A stretch of DNA of 25,590 nt from Gudongella sp049310905 (GCF_049310905.1 NZ_JBMEMN010000030.1:1-25590); one strand, 5' to 3'. Shown: positions 6,826 through 14,479, counted from the stretch's first letter. Notes: generated by a model from the letters alone, not told the origin. Made by a program: numbers and translations.

Positions 6826-8553
6826 TTAGTCCAATTTTCTGTATAAGGTAGCAAGACTTATTCCTAGTTTCTTTGCAAGGATTTTTTTTGACTCTACACC
6901 TTCGCCCAGCATCTGTATTCTCGAACTGATAAGCTCCCTTTCATACTCCCTGGTAAGCTCTGTCAGAGTTCTTGATTCATCTAATAGATTTATTGGTATC
7001 TTCCCCTTGATATGCTCAGCAGTAACCTTTGAACCATCGGAGAATATAACTGCATATTCAATTAGATTCTTCAATTCCCTTATGTTTCCTGGAAATCTGT
7101 ATTTAAGGAGTAGATTTTCAGCATCTTGACTAAATCCAATAAATTCTTTTCCGTATACCTTCCCAAAATGCTCCAGAAAATACTTGCCCAGTATCAAAAC
7201 ATCATATCCTCTATCCCTTAAGGGTGGTATCTGAATTGGTACAATATTTAACCTATAAAATAGATCTTCCCTGAATGTACCTTCTCTGGCCATAGTATCG
7301 ATGTTTCTGTGAGTTGCTGAAATTATTCTGGGATTGACCTTAATTCCTTTGTGTCCACCAATCCTGGTAATTTCTTTTTCTTCCAGAGCCCTTAATAGTT
7401 TAACCTGCATCAGATATGGCAGTTCTCCGATTTCGTCGAGAAACAATGTTCCCTTTGTCGCCGCTTCAAAGTAGCCTTGCCTTCCTGTTTTGTTAGCTCC
7501 GGTAAACGAACCCTGTTCGTATCCGAATAGTTCACTTTCTATTAGATTCTCGGGGATCGCACCACAATTTAAGGCCATAAAGACCTGATCACTTCTTTTG
7601 CCAGCATGGTGTATGGCTCTTGCAAAAACTTCCTTGCCAGTTCCGGTTTCTCCCATTATCATTACTGAAGCTTCACTTTCAGCTACTTGTATGGCTTGCC
7701 TCCTGGCGCTTTTAATAGATTCGCTTTCTCCCAATATGTGGTCAAATGTAACTATGTCTTTGACCTTCTGTGATTTCAGAACTGATTTTTTCATCTTGTT
7801 GAAGTCACTGAATATAAGTATGTACCCTTGCTGGAGATTATTCCCTTCGATTGGATTACTCTGTATGATATAATTATCATTTCCAATTGATACAGGTCCA
7901 ATCTCTCCACTGAAATCTGTTTCGGAAAGCTGGATGATTACGCTTTCTGGAATTATTTCAGATAGACCTGTAGCATTATCCTTAATATTGAGTTTATCCT
8001 GAATATAGCTGTTCATAGTTGCAATTCTTTGATTTTTATCCAAAACCACTATCCCTTCGTTTAGGGAGTTGATAAGTGTAAACATTTCGTTTGATCTATA
8101 TTCCAACATCTGTCCGTAATCCTTCTCTTTTAGCATTGTATTTATTATTCCTGTTAGTTGGTTTTCAAAAGTTCTGTATCCATCAGTGTTGGTAAGAAGA
8201 TTATTCCTTGCAATTTCGTCAAAAGCACAAAGTCCAAGGACTCCAATTATTTCACCATTGTAGTCAATTGGCAGGCAAATTTCAACCAGTTCTACACAGT
8301 TTTCTCTGTTTTCACAATCGATACATATGCTTTCTTCCCTTGGCTTTTCTATTAGATATTGCTCCCCGGTTGTTATACACTTGTGAAAAGCAGAATTTAA
8401 TGGTGCCAACATCCCTATTGCATTGCCATGCACTCCTGTTCCCACAACCCTTTTAAGCTCCTGATCAACTATTGTTATATCAACATTTGTTACAGAATAC
8501 ATGGCTTCAACTATATGCTGTAATTCTGACCTGATACTATTCAACAAACTCAT
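6826..8553 (-). CDS. Sigma-54-dependent enhancer-binding transcriptional activator
   Basis: Protein of 575 residues starting at ATG 8553 after AAAGGTGAT. An N-terminal GAF-like sensor covers about 1-145 and a PAS-like domain about 155-255. The AAA+ domain (about 270-505) has Walker A GETGTGKE, GSFTGA in place of the usual GAFTGA sigma-54 contact loop, and Walker B LFLDEIGE. A Fis-type helix-turn-helix ends the protein (GISLATLYRKLD). The sensor domain holds cysteines at about 77, 80, 86 and 93 (C-x2-C-x5-C-x6-C), a possible redox or metal site. It is divergent from the L-cysteine desulfidase gene, whose promoter is sigma-54 type, so it very likely activates that gene, perhaps in response to cysteine or a related thiol. 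The effector is inferred. Confidence 0.92.
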   Translation of the reverse strand: MSLLNSIRSELQHIVEAMYSVTNVDITIVDQELKRVVGTGVHGNAIGMLAPLNSAFHKCITTGEQYLIEKPREESICIDCENRENCVELVEICLPIDYNGEIIGVLGLCAFDEIARNNLLTNTDGYRTFENQLTGIINTMLKEKDYGQMLEYRSNEMFTLINSLNEGIVVLDKNQRIATMNSYIQDKLNIKDNATGLSEIIPESVIIQLSETDFSGEIGPVSIGNDNYIIQSNPIEGNNLQQGYILIFSDFNKMKKSVLKSQKVKDIVTFDHILGESESIKSARRQAIQVAESEASVMIMGETGTGKEVFARAIHHAGKRSDQVFMALNCGAIPENLIESELFGYEQGSFTGANKTGRQGYFEAATKGTLFLDEIGELPYLMQVKLLRALEEKEITRIGGHKGIKVNPRIISATHRNIDTMAREGTFREDLFYRLNIVPIQIPPLRDRGYDVLILGKYFLEHFGKVYGKEFIGFSQDAENLLLKYRFPGNIRELKNLIEYAVIFSDGSKVTAEHIKGKIPINLLDESRTLTELTREYERELISSRIQMLGEGVESKKILAKKLGISLATLYRKLD

Positions 8554-8641
8554 CAAATCACCTTTCTCATTTTTGATAATTAATTCTATTATTTGCGAAA
8601 CTCTAAAATCTCTTTAATACAAGCTTTCCATACTCTTGCTA

Positions 8642-8664
8642 TCTCAAGATTATCATTATTGAGA
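8642..8664. promoter_or_regulatory. Possible upstream activator site for the desulfidase promoter
   Basis: TCTCAA (8642-8647) and TTGAGA (8659-8664) form an inverted repeat with an 11-base spacer. It lies about 75-95 bases upstream of the -24 element at 8739, the normal range for an enhancer-binding protein site. The regulator gene is divergent, so the site may also affect its own transcription. Confidence 0.45.
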
Positions 8665-8736
8665 AATTAATACAATAAATATTTGGATATATTAAATAGA
8701 AGCCCCTTAAATACACCTTTTTATACAATCACTATC

Positions 8737-8756
8737 TTGGCATAATACTTGCAATC
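8737..8756 (+). promoter_or_regulatory. Sigma-54 (-24/-12) promoter of the cysteine desulfidase gene
   Basis: TTGGCA, then TAATAC, then TTGCAA: the -24 GG (8739-8740) and -12 GC (8751-8752) are spaced exactly as in the TGGCAC-N5-TTGCA consensus. The predicted start is near 8763, 15 bases before the ATG, leaving a very short leader with AGAGGTGAT. The adjacent sigma-54 activator gene strengthens the call. Confidence 0.88.
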
Positions 8757-8777
8757 AATATAGATAGAGGTGATAAA

Positions 8778-10064
8778 ATGTTTAAAAACAATATACTTAT
8801 TGAAATTCTTAAAGATCAGGTTACTCCTGCACTTGGTTGTACAGAGCCTGCAGCGGTTGCACTCGCAGTAACAAGGGCAAAGGAACTATTATCAGGACAA
8901 ATCATCGAGCTAAATATTACAGTGAATAATAATATTCTTAAGAACGGCATGAGTGTTGGCATTCCGGGAACCCAGGAGAGAGGACTCCACTTTGCCTCAG
9001 CTCTTGCACTTGAAGTTGGAAAAACAGAATATGGTCTGGAAGTTTTCAAGGATGTGGATAAAGAAAGCATTTCCAGGGCTCTTGAGATGTTGTCTACAGG
9101 TAATATTACAGTCACTTTGGATAAGTCAAAGACATCTTTGTTTATTGAAATAATTGCAAAAACCAAGTCTGAAGTTTCCAAGGTAATTATTGAGGATGCC
9201 CATACTAACATTGCCTTCGAATCTATAAACGATCACGTGATTTTGGATAAAAGAACACTTGAAAGCAATAATGCAGATGGGAATAAAAACAATAGTGATA
9301 TTAAATTGCAGATTCTAGATTATCCAATTCAGGAGCTTGTTGAATTTGTCAATGAAGTTCCATCTGATGAACTGGACTTTATCCAGACAGGTATTGATAT
9401 GAACTTGAAACTTGCCCAGGTTGGATTGATTGAGGAATTGGGACTTGGAATAGGTAAACACTACATAAACAAGGCTAACGATATTGAATCAAAAGCAAAA
9501 GCTTATACAGTAGCTGCCTCAGAAGCCAGAATGACCGGATATCCGCTTCCTGTAATGAGTAGCGCCGGATCTGGAAATCATGGGCTGGTTGCCATTATAC
9601 CATTGTCCATCATAGGAACTGAGCTTGATTATAGCAGCGAAAAAATCAAACGTTCTGTTGCTCTTAGCCATCTGGTCACTATCTATGTGAAAGTACAACT
9701 GGGAGCATTAAGCCCTGTTTGCGGCTGTGCCGTTGCAGCAGGTCTTGGCTGTAGCGCTGGGCTAACTTATATGATGGGTGGTTCTATTGACCAGATCAAG
9801 AGCTCTATTATCAATATGATTGCAGGCGTTTCTGGAATGTTCTGTGATGGAGCCAAAATCGGCTGTGCATATAAACTTGGAATATCCGTGGATGCTGCCG
9901 TGGATGCATCAGCCATGGCTAGACAAGGTATAAGAATTCCCTCTGATAACGGTATTCTGGGAGCAACTGTTGAAGAATCTATCACAAACCTTGCAAGGGT
10001 TTCAACCGAAGGAATGAGCAATACCGATTCTGTAATCCTGGATATTATGATGAACAAGTGTTAA
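8778..10064 (+). CDS. cyuA: L-cysteine desulfidase (CyuA/CdsB type, UPF0597)
   Basis: Iron-sulfur enzyme of 428 residues that breaks L-cysteine into sulfide, ammonia and pyruvate. It belongs to the serine-dehydratase alpha-like / UPF0597 family. Conserved features are PALGCTEPAAVALAV near the N-terminus (Cys21), SSAGSGNHGLVAIIPL around 261-276, SPVCGCAVAAGLGCSAG (Cys315, 317, 325) and MFCDGAKIGCAYKLG (Cys356, 363). These supply the cluster ligands and catalytic residues of the family. ATG at 8778 follows AGAGGTGAT. It is monocistronic: a sigma-54 promoter in front and a bidirectional terminator directly behind. It would allow cysteine to be used as a carbon and nitrogen source or be detoxified. 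Some relatives may use other thiols, so the exact substrate is inferred. Confidence 0.88.
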   Translation: MFKNNILIEILKDQVTPALGCTEPAAVALAVTRAKELLSGQIIELNITVNNNILKNGMSVGIPGTQERGLHFASALALEVGKTEYGLEVFKDVDKESISRALEMLSTGNITVTLDKSKTSLFIEIIAKTKSEVSKVIIEDAHTNIAFESINDHVILDKRTLESNNADGNKNNSDIKLQILDYPIQELVEFVNEVPSDELDFIQTGIDMNLKLAQVGLIEELGLGIGKHYINKANDIESKAKAYTVAASEARMTGYPLPVMSSAGSGNHGLVAIIPLSIIGTELDYSSEKIKRSVALSHLVTIYVKVQLGALSPVCGCAVAAGLGCSAGLTYMMGGSIDQIKSSIINMIAGVSGMFCDGAKIGCAYKLGISVDAAVDASAMARQGIRIPSDNGILGATVEESITNLARVSTEGMSNTDSVILDIMMNKC

Positions 10065-10066
10065 CT

Positions 10067-10100
10067 AGAATGACCACTCCCTACTGGAAGTGGTCATTCT
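10067..10100. terminator. Bidirectional terminator shared by cyuA and ogt
   Basis: A perfect 12-base stem, AGAATGACCACT / AGTGGTCATTCT, with a 10-base loop starts just after the cyuA stop. On the minus strand the last codons of the alkyltransferase gene form the stem and its TAG stop lies in the loop. That the terminator coincides with the post-UGA end of the gene supports read-through of the UGA. Confidence 0.75.
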
Positions 10101-10551
10101 TATTCTCTAATTCAAGCAATCTCTTCTTGATTTCTATTCCTCCACCGAATCCTGCCAAATCACCGTTGGCTCCAATTACCCTGTGTCAGGGGACAATTAT
10201 TGCCACTGGATTCTTGTTGTTTGCATTTCCCACAGCTCTATAAGCTTTTGGATTTCCTGTCATTAAAGCCACTTCTTTGTAGCTTCTGGTTTCACCGTAT
10301 GGTATTTTGTTTAATGCATCCCATACATTACCCTGAAACTGTGTACCTGCTAATTGAAGCGGCAACTCAAATTTTTCTCTTTTACCTTCCAGATACTGCC
10401 TGATTTGTTTGATTGCTTCTTTTATTAAAGGTGTTTCTTCTCTGAGGGAGTCCGGGTAGTTTTTTTTGCCAAATTTAACCTCAGTTATTTTTCCATCAGC
10501 TTCTGCTACAGTAAGATATCCGATTTCAGTATCATAATAAAAGTATTTCAT
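10081..10551 (-). CDS. ogt: O6-alkylguanine-DNA alkyltransferase, probable selenoprotein (Sec122)
   Basis: DNA repair protein that takes the alkyl group from O6-alkylguanine onto its own active residue, in one irreversible turnover. With UGA at 10186-10188 read as selenocysteine it has 156 residues. An N-terminal domain (about 1-70) is followed by the C-terminal domain with GTQFQGNVWDALNKIPYGET, the RAVGNANNKNP segment and the active site IIVP-U-HRVIG, where the family has PCHR. The frame then continues with the conserved NGDLAGFGGG and a C-terminal helix, ending at TAG 10081. ATG at 10551 has GGGGAGG 7 bases upstream. It lies 29 bases after the J-domain gene, so the two may share a transcript. 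Reading UGA as stop would give a 121-residue protein without its acceptor residue, which cannot be functional. A plain nonsense mutation is the alternative, but a UGA exactly at the acceptor cysteine with all flanking sequence intact makes that unlikely. Confidence 0.88.
10154..10188 (-). promoter_or_regulatory. UGA(Sec) codon with bacterial SECIS-like stem-loop (ogt)
   Basis: On the minus strand UGA (10186-10188) is followed after 15 bases by GCCAA (10166-10170), a 7-base loop CGGTGAT and TTGGC (10154-10158). The loop begins 20 bases after the UGA and its second base is G, matching the bacterial SECIS pattern. The stem is 5 base pairs. The geometry is nearly the same as in the merT-like gene (7-base loop, G in second position). 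Confidence 0.65.
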
Positions 10552-10580
10552 CTAGAGTCCTCCCCTGAATGTTATCAATA

Positions 10581-11363
10581 TCAAGAACCTATGCTTTTAT
10601 ACCTTTCGATGTTTTCATCACTTAAAAACTCGTAAGCATCGTTTATTTGCTGGAATCTACTGGTTGCATCAGAAGATTTATTTATATCAGGATGGTATTC
10701 CTTTGCTTTCTTCCTGTAAGCAAGCTTAACCTGATACTTGTCCGTGTCATATGGTAATCCTAGCATGTCACAGCTCTTTGTATATTTCTGCTTAAATTCA
10801 GTTATTGGATTTGCATAGGTTTGCTGACCTGTGTAACTACCTTGGCCTTGCCAGTACTGTCCATTGCCCTGTCTTTGGTACCTTTGCCATTGCCTGAATC
10901 TTTCTTCCCATTCCTTCTGCTGTTGTTCCTGTCTCTTCTCCCTTTCCTGCCTGATTCTTTCCTCTTCCATCTTTTGATACTTGTGACCATATTCAGAAAA
11001 GGATTTATGTTGACCCTTGCCATCCATCAAATAGCTTCCCAGGTCATACAAATACTCCGTGATTATGTATCTCCAGTACTTAAGAAAAGATATAAATTTC
11101 TGTCCAAGTATTGGGAATATAATAAAAAACAAAATTACCAGTAAAGTTATGGGATTGAATAGAATCATCAACCCAAATGGACTAAACAGTAAAAACAGAA
11201 TGAGACATCCTCCCATTCCTATCAATGCTGCAAAGCCTCTTGCTATGCCAATTACAAGACCTACTGTTATCTCAGCTATTCCAATGAACAGGTCAAAAAT
11301 AAAGGACAAAAGCTGGCCTGTACCATAAACTATTTTTCCTGCTGCCTTTCTCATCAAGGTCAT
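10581..11363 (-). CDS. Membrane-anchored J-domain (DnaJ-like) protein
   Basis: Protein of 260 residues. The N-terminal 95 or so residues contain several hydrophobic membrane segments (LLSFIFDLFIGIAEITVGLVI and the LILFLLFSPFGLMILF region). A charged, Gln- and Arg-rich linker follows (about 125-185, EERIRQEREKRQEQQQKEWEERF). The C-terminal 65 residues form a J-domain with the Hsp70-stimulating HPD motif (EYHPDINKS). This architecture suggests recruitment of DnaK to the inner face of the membrane; the client is unknown. ATG at 11363 follows TTGGAG with a 7-base gap. A strong promoter lies at 11404-11432. The alkyltransferase gene follows 29 bases downstream on the same strand. Confidence 0.85.
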   Translation of the reverse strand: MTLMRKAAGKIVYGTGQLLSFIFDLFIGIAEITVGLVIGIARGFAALIGMGGCLILFLLFSPFGLMILFNPITLLVILFFIIFPILGQKFISFLKYWRYIITEYLYDLGSYLMDGKGQHKSFSEYGHKYQKMEEERIRQEREKRQEQQQKEWEERFRQWQRYQRQGNGQYWQGQGSYTGQQTYANPITEFKQKYTKSCDMLGLPYDTDKYQVKLAYRKKAKEYHPDINKSSDATSRFQQINDAYEFLSDENIERYKSIGS

Positions 11364-11403
11364 TTAGATTCTCCAATCATTATCATATTATGCATCAAGT
11401 AAT

Positions 11404-11432
11404 ATTGTAGTTTCTTTTCGATAGATTGTCAA
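11404..11432 (-). promoter_or_regulatory. Strong sigma-A promoter of the J-domain gene
   Basis: On the minus strand, perfect TTGACA (11427-11432) and TACAAT (11404-11409) are separated by 17 bases. It would also drive the ogt gene downstream. Confidence 0.7.
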
Positions 11433-11477
11433 TTTTTGTTGCTATGGGAAAAGCATCTAGCAATTTCCCAATAAATA

Positions 11478-11517
11478 AATAGGAATCCTTGGATAACTAG
11501 GTCCAAGGATTCCTATT
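11478..11517 (-). terminator. Long-stem terminator of the 98-residue protein gene
   Basis: A perfect 16-base inverted repeat, AATAGGAATCCTTGGA / TCCAAGGATTCCTATT, has an 8-base loop. The TAG stop of the minus-strand gene (11513-11515) is inside the stem. The trailing sequence is T-rich but interrupted (TTATTTATT). Confidence 0.75.
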
Positions 11518-11809
11518 CAACAATCAACCTTCTACCAAAACTATTCTTTAAAACTCTAATTAGTTCTTCAGCATCATTGTCTGGTGATATGCATCCAAAG
11601 TAATATGCTCCCGTTGTTATTATTTCAAATTCAAGCTTTCCCCCAGGATATCTTATAAATCCCAACTCAAGAACATCTTCATTCTTGATAGCTATTAAAT
11701 CGAATCCTTCACGCAGCTCCGGTCTTAGAATCAACTCATCTTCCTCAACTGTCATACTATACTTTAATGTCTTAAAAAAACCTGTTTTTAATTTGATCTG
11801 ATAATTCAT
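11513..11809 (-). CDS. Small protein of unknown function
   Basis: 98 residues starting at ATG 11809, 6 bases after GAGGTG. An in-frame GTG three codons earlier overlaps the ribosome site and is less likely. I do not recognise the family. The protein is soluble-looking and mostly beta-strand in pattern (YQIKLKTGFFKTLKYSMTVEEDELILRPE), with a C-terminal helix (DAEELIRVLKNSFG). This shape recalls small PH/GRAM-like folds, but that is only an impression. It is divergent from the large HTH regulator gene, and the two share a repeat-rich control region, so it may be a target of that regulator. Confidence 0.7.
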   Translation of the reverse strand: MNYQIKLKTGFFKTLKYSMTVEEDELILRPELREGFDLIAIKNEDVLELGFIRYPGGKLEFEIITTGAYYFGCISPDNDAEELIRVLKNSFGRRLIVE

Positions 11810-11869
11810 AACCTTCACCTCAGTATTATTATACCCACTATATAATCAAAATGTTGTCCATTACCAATC

Positions 11870-11903
11870 TGTCATTGTCATTTAGGTGTCACTAATCATG
11901 ACA
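11870..11903. repeat. TGTCA-box cluster between divergent genes, probable operator
   Basis: TGTCAT (11870-11875), TGTCAT (11876-11881), TGTCAC (11887-11892) and the inverted ATGACA (11898-11903) are packed into 34 bases just upstream of the -35 of the HTH regulator promoter. Starts of successive direct copies are 6 and 11 bases apart; the last copy makes an inverted pair with the third. This is typical of a regulator binding cooperatively, most simply autoregulation by the adjacent HTH protein. Confidence 0.5.
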
Positions 11904-11908
11904 ATATA

Positions 11909-11938
11909 TTGCATATTTATACTTTTCTTTGCTATAAT
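11909..11938 (+). promoter_or_regulatory. Predicted promoter of the HTH regulator gene
   Basis: TTGCAT (11909-11914) and a perfect TATAAT (11933-11938) are separated by 18 bases. The start would be near 11945, just before the AAAGGGG ribosome site. Confidence 0.55.
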
Positions 11939-11957
11939 CAGCTAAAGGGGTGGTTTT

Positions 11958-13484
11958 ATGAATTTTAGCGATAAATTGGACTTTCTATTGAATCTTACAA
12001 ATACCAGCAATAGTACACTTGCTAAGCATACATCGCTGGATCCTTCTTTTATAAGCCGACTTCGGTCAGGGTCCAGAAAGCCCTCGCGTAATGAGAACTA
12101 TATTTCCCCAATTTCAGTTGCCCTTGTTAAAAGGTGCAAGGAGGATTATCATCTGCAAGGCTTAAAGGACAAGCTTATCTCAGATAACATCCCGCTTAAG
12201 CAGGAAGGTAAGAGTCTTGAAGCGATTGTTGAAAATTGGTTAAGAAACAGCAATGATGAACAAAACAGTAATGTTGGAAACTTTATCAAGGAACTGAATG
12301 ATTTCAGCTTCAGGAAACAGTCCACTGTACAAATGGATACCGGAATCAATTATTCACACTCTCCTCTGCAGGATATATACCACGGAATTGAAGGCAAACG
12401 GTCCGCAGTACTAAGGTTTCTTATGGAAACATTGAACAGCAGGAAGACTCATACTCTATATCTCTATAGTGATGAAGATTTGTCTTGGTTGATTGACGAC
12501 CCAAAATTTACACTGGAATGGTCTAGACTATTTATGCAAGTTCTTCAAAAAGGAAACAAGGTTAAAATTGTGCATACCATTACAAGGTCCCTTGATGAAA
12601 TGTTTGCTGCTATAAACGAGTGGATGCCTTTTTATTTGACAGGAAACATTGAACCTTATTATTATCCAAGAACCAGGGATGTAAATTTTAGAAGGACTAT
12701 TTTTATCACACCTGGCTTGTGCGCAGTTTCATCCAATTCAATCGGGAGAGATACGAGCAATAATCTTAATCTTTATCTAACTGACCAAGTTGCTGTCAAT
12801 TCTTTGCTTTATGAATTTGATGATTTTCTGAAGCTGTGTAGGCCCCTTATGAAAATTTTTAACTCGTCTTCAAATAGATTCCTTATGAATACAATAAATG
12901 AATTTGAATATGAGAATGGTGATTGCATACTGAAATCCAGAGCCTTATCTTCAATAACTCTTCCATTGTTTGCAATAGAAAAATTCCTTAGAAATCATTC
13001 AAAGGAAGAAAGGGAAATATTATTCGACTTTCATAAAAAAAGAATTCATTCTTTTATCAATCTACTTGATACAAACAAGTTTACGGAGATAATCAAGCTC
13101 CCTGATTACTCTGAAGTAATTGAAAAAAAAATTCCCGTTGGCTTTACTGCCTTTACGGGAAGTCCAGTATATTATGATGTGTTTACTTTTCGAACTCAGC
13201 TTGAAAATATAATTAGTCTTCTAAAGCATCATCCGAATTACACAGTTTTTATAGTTGAAAATATGAACGATGAGCTTACCATCTATGCAAAGGAAAATCT
13301 TGGTCTGATTGTAATGAAGTACAGTTCACCTTCAATAAGCTTTGCGATCAATGAACCATATATGACTCAGGCTTTCGTGGACTACCTGAAAACCAATTCC
13401 CCATATCCCGCTTCTTCAAGGGATTTCAGATCTCAAACCATCGATAGAATAAGTGAATACATAAAAGAACTCAAGGACCTTTAA
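11958..13484 (+). CDS. Large HTH-domain protein, probable transcriptional regulator
   Basis: 508 residues. The N-terminal 60 residues form a Cro/XRE-like helix-turn-helix (LAKHTSLDPSFISRLRSGSRKPSR). The rest (about 100-508) is a long mixed alpha/beta region I do not recognise, with no Walker, PAS or membrane motifs; it could be a sensor or protein-interaction region. ATG at 11958 has AAAGGGG upstream. It is monocistronic, divergent from a small unknown gene with TGTCA boxes between them, and convergent with the DUF523-DUF1722 gene through a shared terminator. Control of either neighbour is possible; nothing in the sequence identifies the signal. Confidence 0.75.
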   Translation: MNFSDKLDFLLNLTNTSNSTLAKHTSLDPSFISRLRSGSRKPSRNENYISPISVALVKRCKEDYHLQGLKDKLISDNIPLKQEGKSLEAIVENWLRNSNDEQNSNVGNFIKELNDFSFRKQSTVQMDTGINYSHSPLQDIYHGIEGKRSAVLRFLMETLNSRKTHTLYLYSDEDLSWLIDDPKFTLEWSRLFMQVLQKGNKVKIVHTITRSLDEMFAAINEWMPFYLTGNIEPYYYPRTRDVNFRRTIFITPGLCAVSSNSIGRDTSNNLNLYLTDQVAVNSLLYEFDDFLKLCRPLMKIFNSSSNRFLMNTINEFEYENGDCILKSRALSSITLPLFAIEKFLRNHSKEEREILFDFHKKRIHSFINLLDTNKFTEIIKLPDYSEVIEKKIPVGFTAFTGSPVYYDVFTFRTQLENIISLLKHHPNYTVFIVENMNDELTIYAKENLGLIVMKYSSPSISFAINEPYMTQAFVDYLKTNSPYPASSRDFRSQTIDRISEYIKELKDL

Positions 13485-13497
13485 TCTGGTCCTTGAG
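13470..13497. terminator. Bidirectional terminator between HTH regulator and DUF523-DUF1722 gene
   Basis: A perfect 10-base stem, CTCAAGGACC / GGTCCTTGAG, with an 8-base loop that contains the TAA stop of the regulator gene. It ends 5 bases before the convergent gene's stop. No long T-run follows on either strand, so efficiency is uncertain. Confidence 0.55.
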
Positions 13498-13501
13498 CCA
13501 A

Positions 13502-14449
13502 TTACTTGCCAGTATCGCTTATATCCAGCATATCCTCGGGAAAAGGTTCCCATAAGTATTGCCCAAGAATATACTCCTGTTTATACTTTATGGCATACCC
13601 TCTTAATATTCCTACAGGAACGCTTAGATGGATTTTTCTCTTTCTATATTTATCAAGGCTTTTTAATAGATACTCCTTTTCTTCCTTTGATAAATAATCA
13701 GAAAAATAACCCATAACGTGCATGAGAGTATTCAATTGATTTGTGAATTTTGGAGCTTTTTCCATTGCACTGCCAAGATGTTCCTTATATTCATTATACA
13801 AGTCTTCATACTTTTTATTCTGATGATTGGCTACGATCTTACCCATTGATTTTAACTCTTTCTGGCTGTATGACATCAGTATATACTTATGTCGAGTATG
13901 AAAATCGACAAGGTCCTTATGTTTTCCATCCTTAATCTCCCTGAATCTCATATTTGTATACAATTTTGTAAGAAAATGCTCCCTTATGGCGAGATTTGTC
14001 AATCTTCCCTCTTCTTCAATTGCACTGAATGGAAACTTTTCAAATACTTTTTCCGCAAACCTTCCTACTCCCTTTTCAGAGCTTGCTCCTTTTACCATTG
14101 ATTGATAATATTTAACATCCTTGATGCCACAGGAAGGAGATCTACCCTTAAGGATAAATCCATCTGCATGGTCCAATGATGATAAAAATTTTTCTGAGTA
14201 CTCGTCCATTTCCTTTGTTACATATCTGTCCTGTCCTGGCTGATATAGCTCTGCCTTACCGTCTACCTTAACCAATTTGACTGAATCCCGTGGAACGCCA
14301 AGACCAATGTCAACCTCTGGACATACCGTGATATATTCTACATACGACTCCAAATCCTTTACAAATTTATCATTGATAACCTGACCATCATACCTACAGT
14401 TACAAAATCCCAGACAGTTGCTTACTACAATTACAGGTTTATTTGACAT
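13502..14449 (-). CDS. DUF523-DUF1722 fusion protein (YbgA-like C-terminus)
   Basis: 315 residues starting at ATG 14449, 7 bases after GGAGGT; a GTG 9 bases earlier abuts the ribosome site and is unlikely. The N-terminal DUF523 (about 1-150) has the cysteine motifs SNCLGFCNCRYDG and LKGRSPSCGI. The C-terminal DUF1722 domain (about 190-305) has the RHKYILMSYSQKELKSMG segment and ends in RGYAIKYKQEYILGQYLWEPFPEDM. The E. coli DUF1722 protein YbgA is encoded next to the photolyase gene, and this family commonly occurs with light-response genes. Biochemical role is unknown; the cysteines suggest a metal or Fe-S cofactor. It is the last gene of the operon starting at 18864. Confidence 0.88.
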   Translation of the reverse strand: MSNKPVIVVSNCLGFCNCRYDGQVINDKFVKDLESYVEYITVCPEVDIGLGVPRDSVKLVKVDGKAELYQPGQDRYVTKEMDEYSEKFLSSLDHADGFILKGRSPSCGIKDVKYYQSMVKGASSEKGVGRFAEKVFEKFPFSAIEEEGRLTNLAIREHFLTKLYTNMRFREIKDGKHKDLVDFHTRHKYILMSYSQKELKSMGKIVANHQNKKYEDLYNEYKEHLGSAMEKAPKFTNQLNTLMHVMGYFSDYLSKEEKEYLLKSLDKYRKRKIHLSVPVGILRGYAIKYKQEYILGQYLWEPFPEDMLDISDTGK

Positions 14450-14479
14450 TCTATGCACCTCCGAAGTAATTGATCTATT

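Noticed and set aside
8816..9211. A 131-residue minus-strand frame inside the cysteine desulfidase gene, and the many other frames antisense to genes
   Set aside because: They lie within strongly conserved genes, lack ribosome sites and have shadow-like composition.
10186..10551. A truncated alkyltransferase pseudogene of 121 residues
   Set aside because: The stop falls exactly on the acceptor cysteine codon and all downstream conserved sequence is intact to a TAG in a terminator loop, so selenocysteine decoding explains it better than decay.
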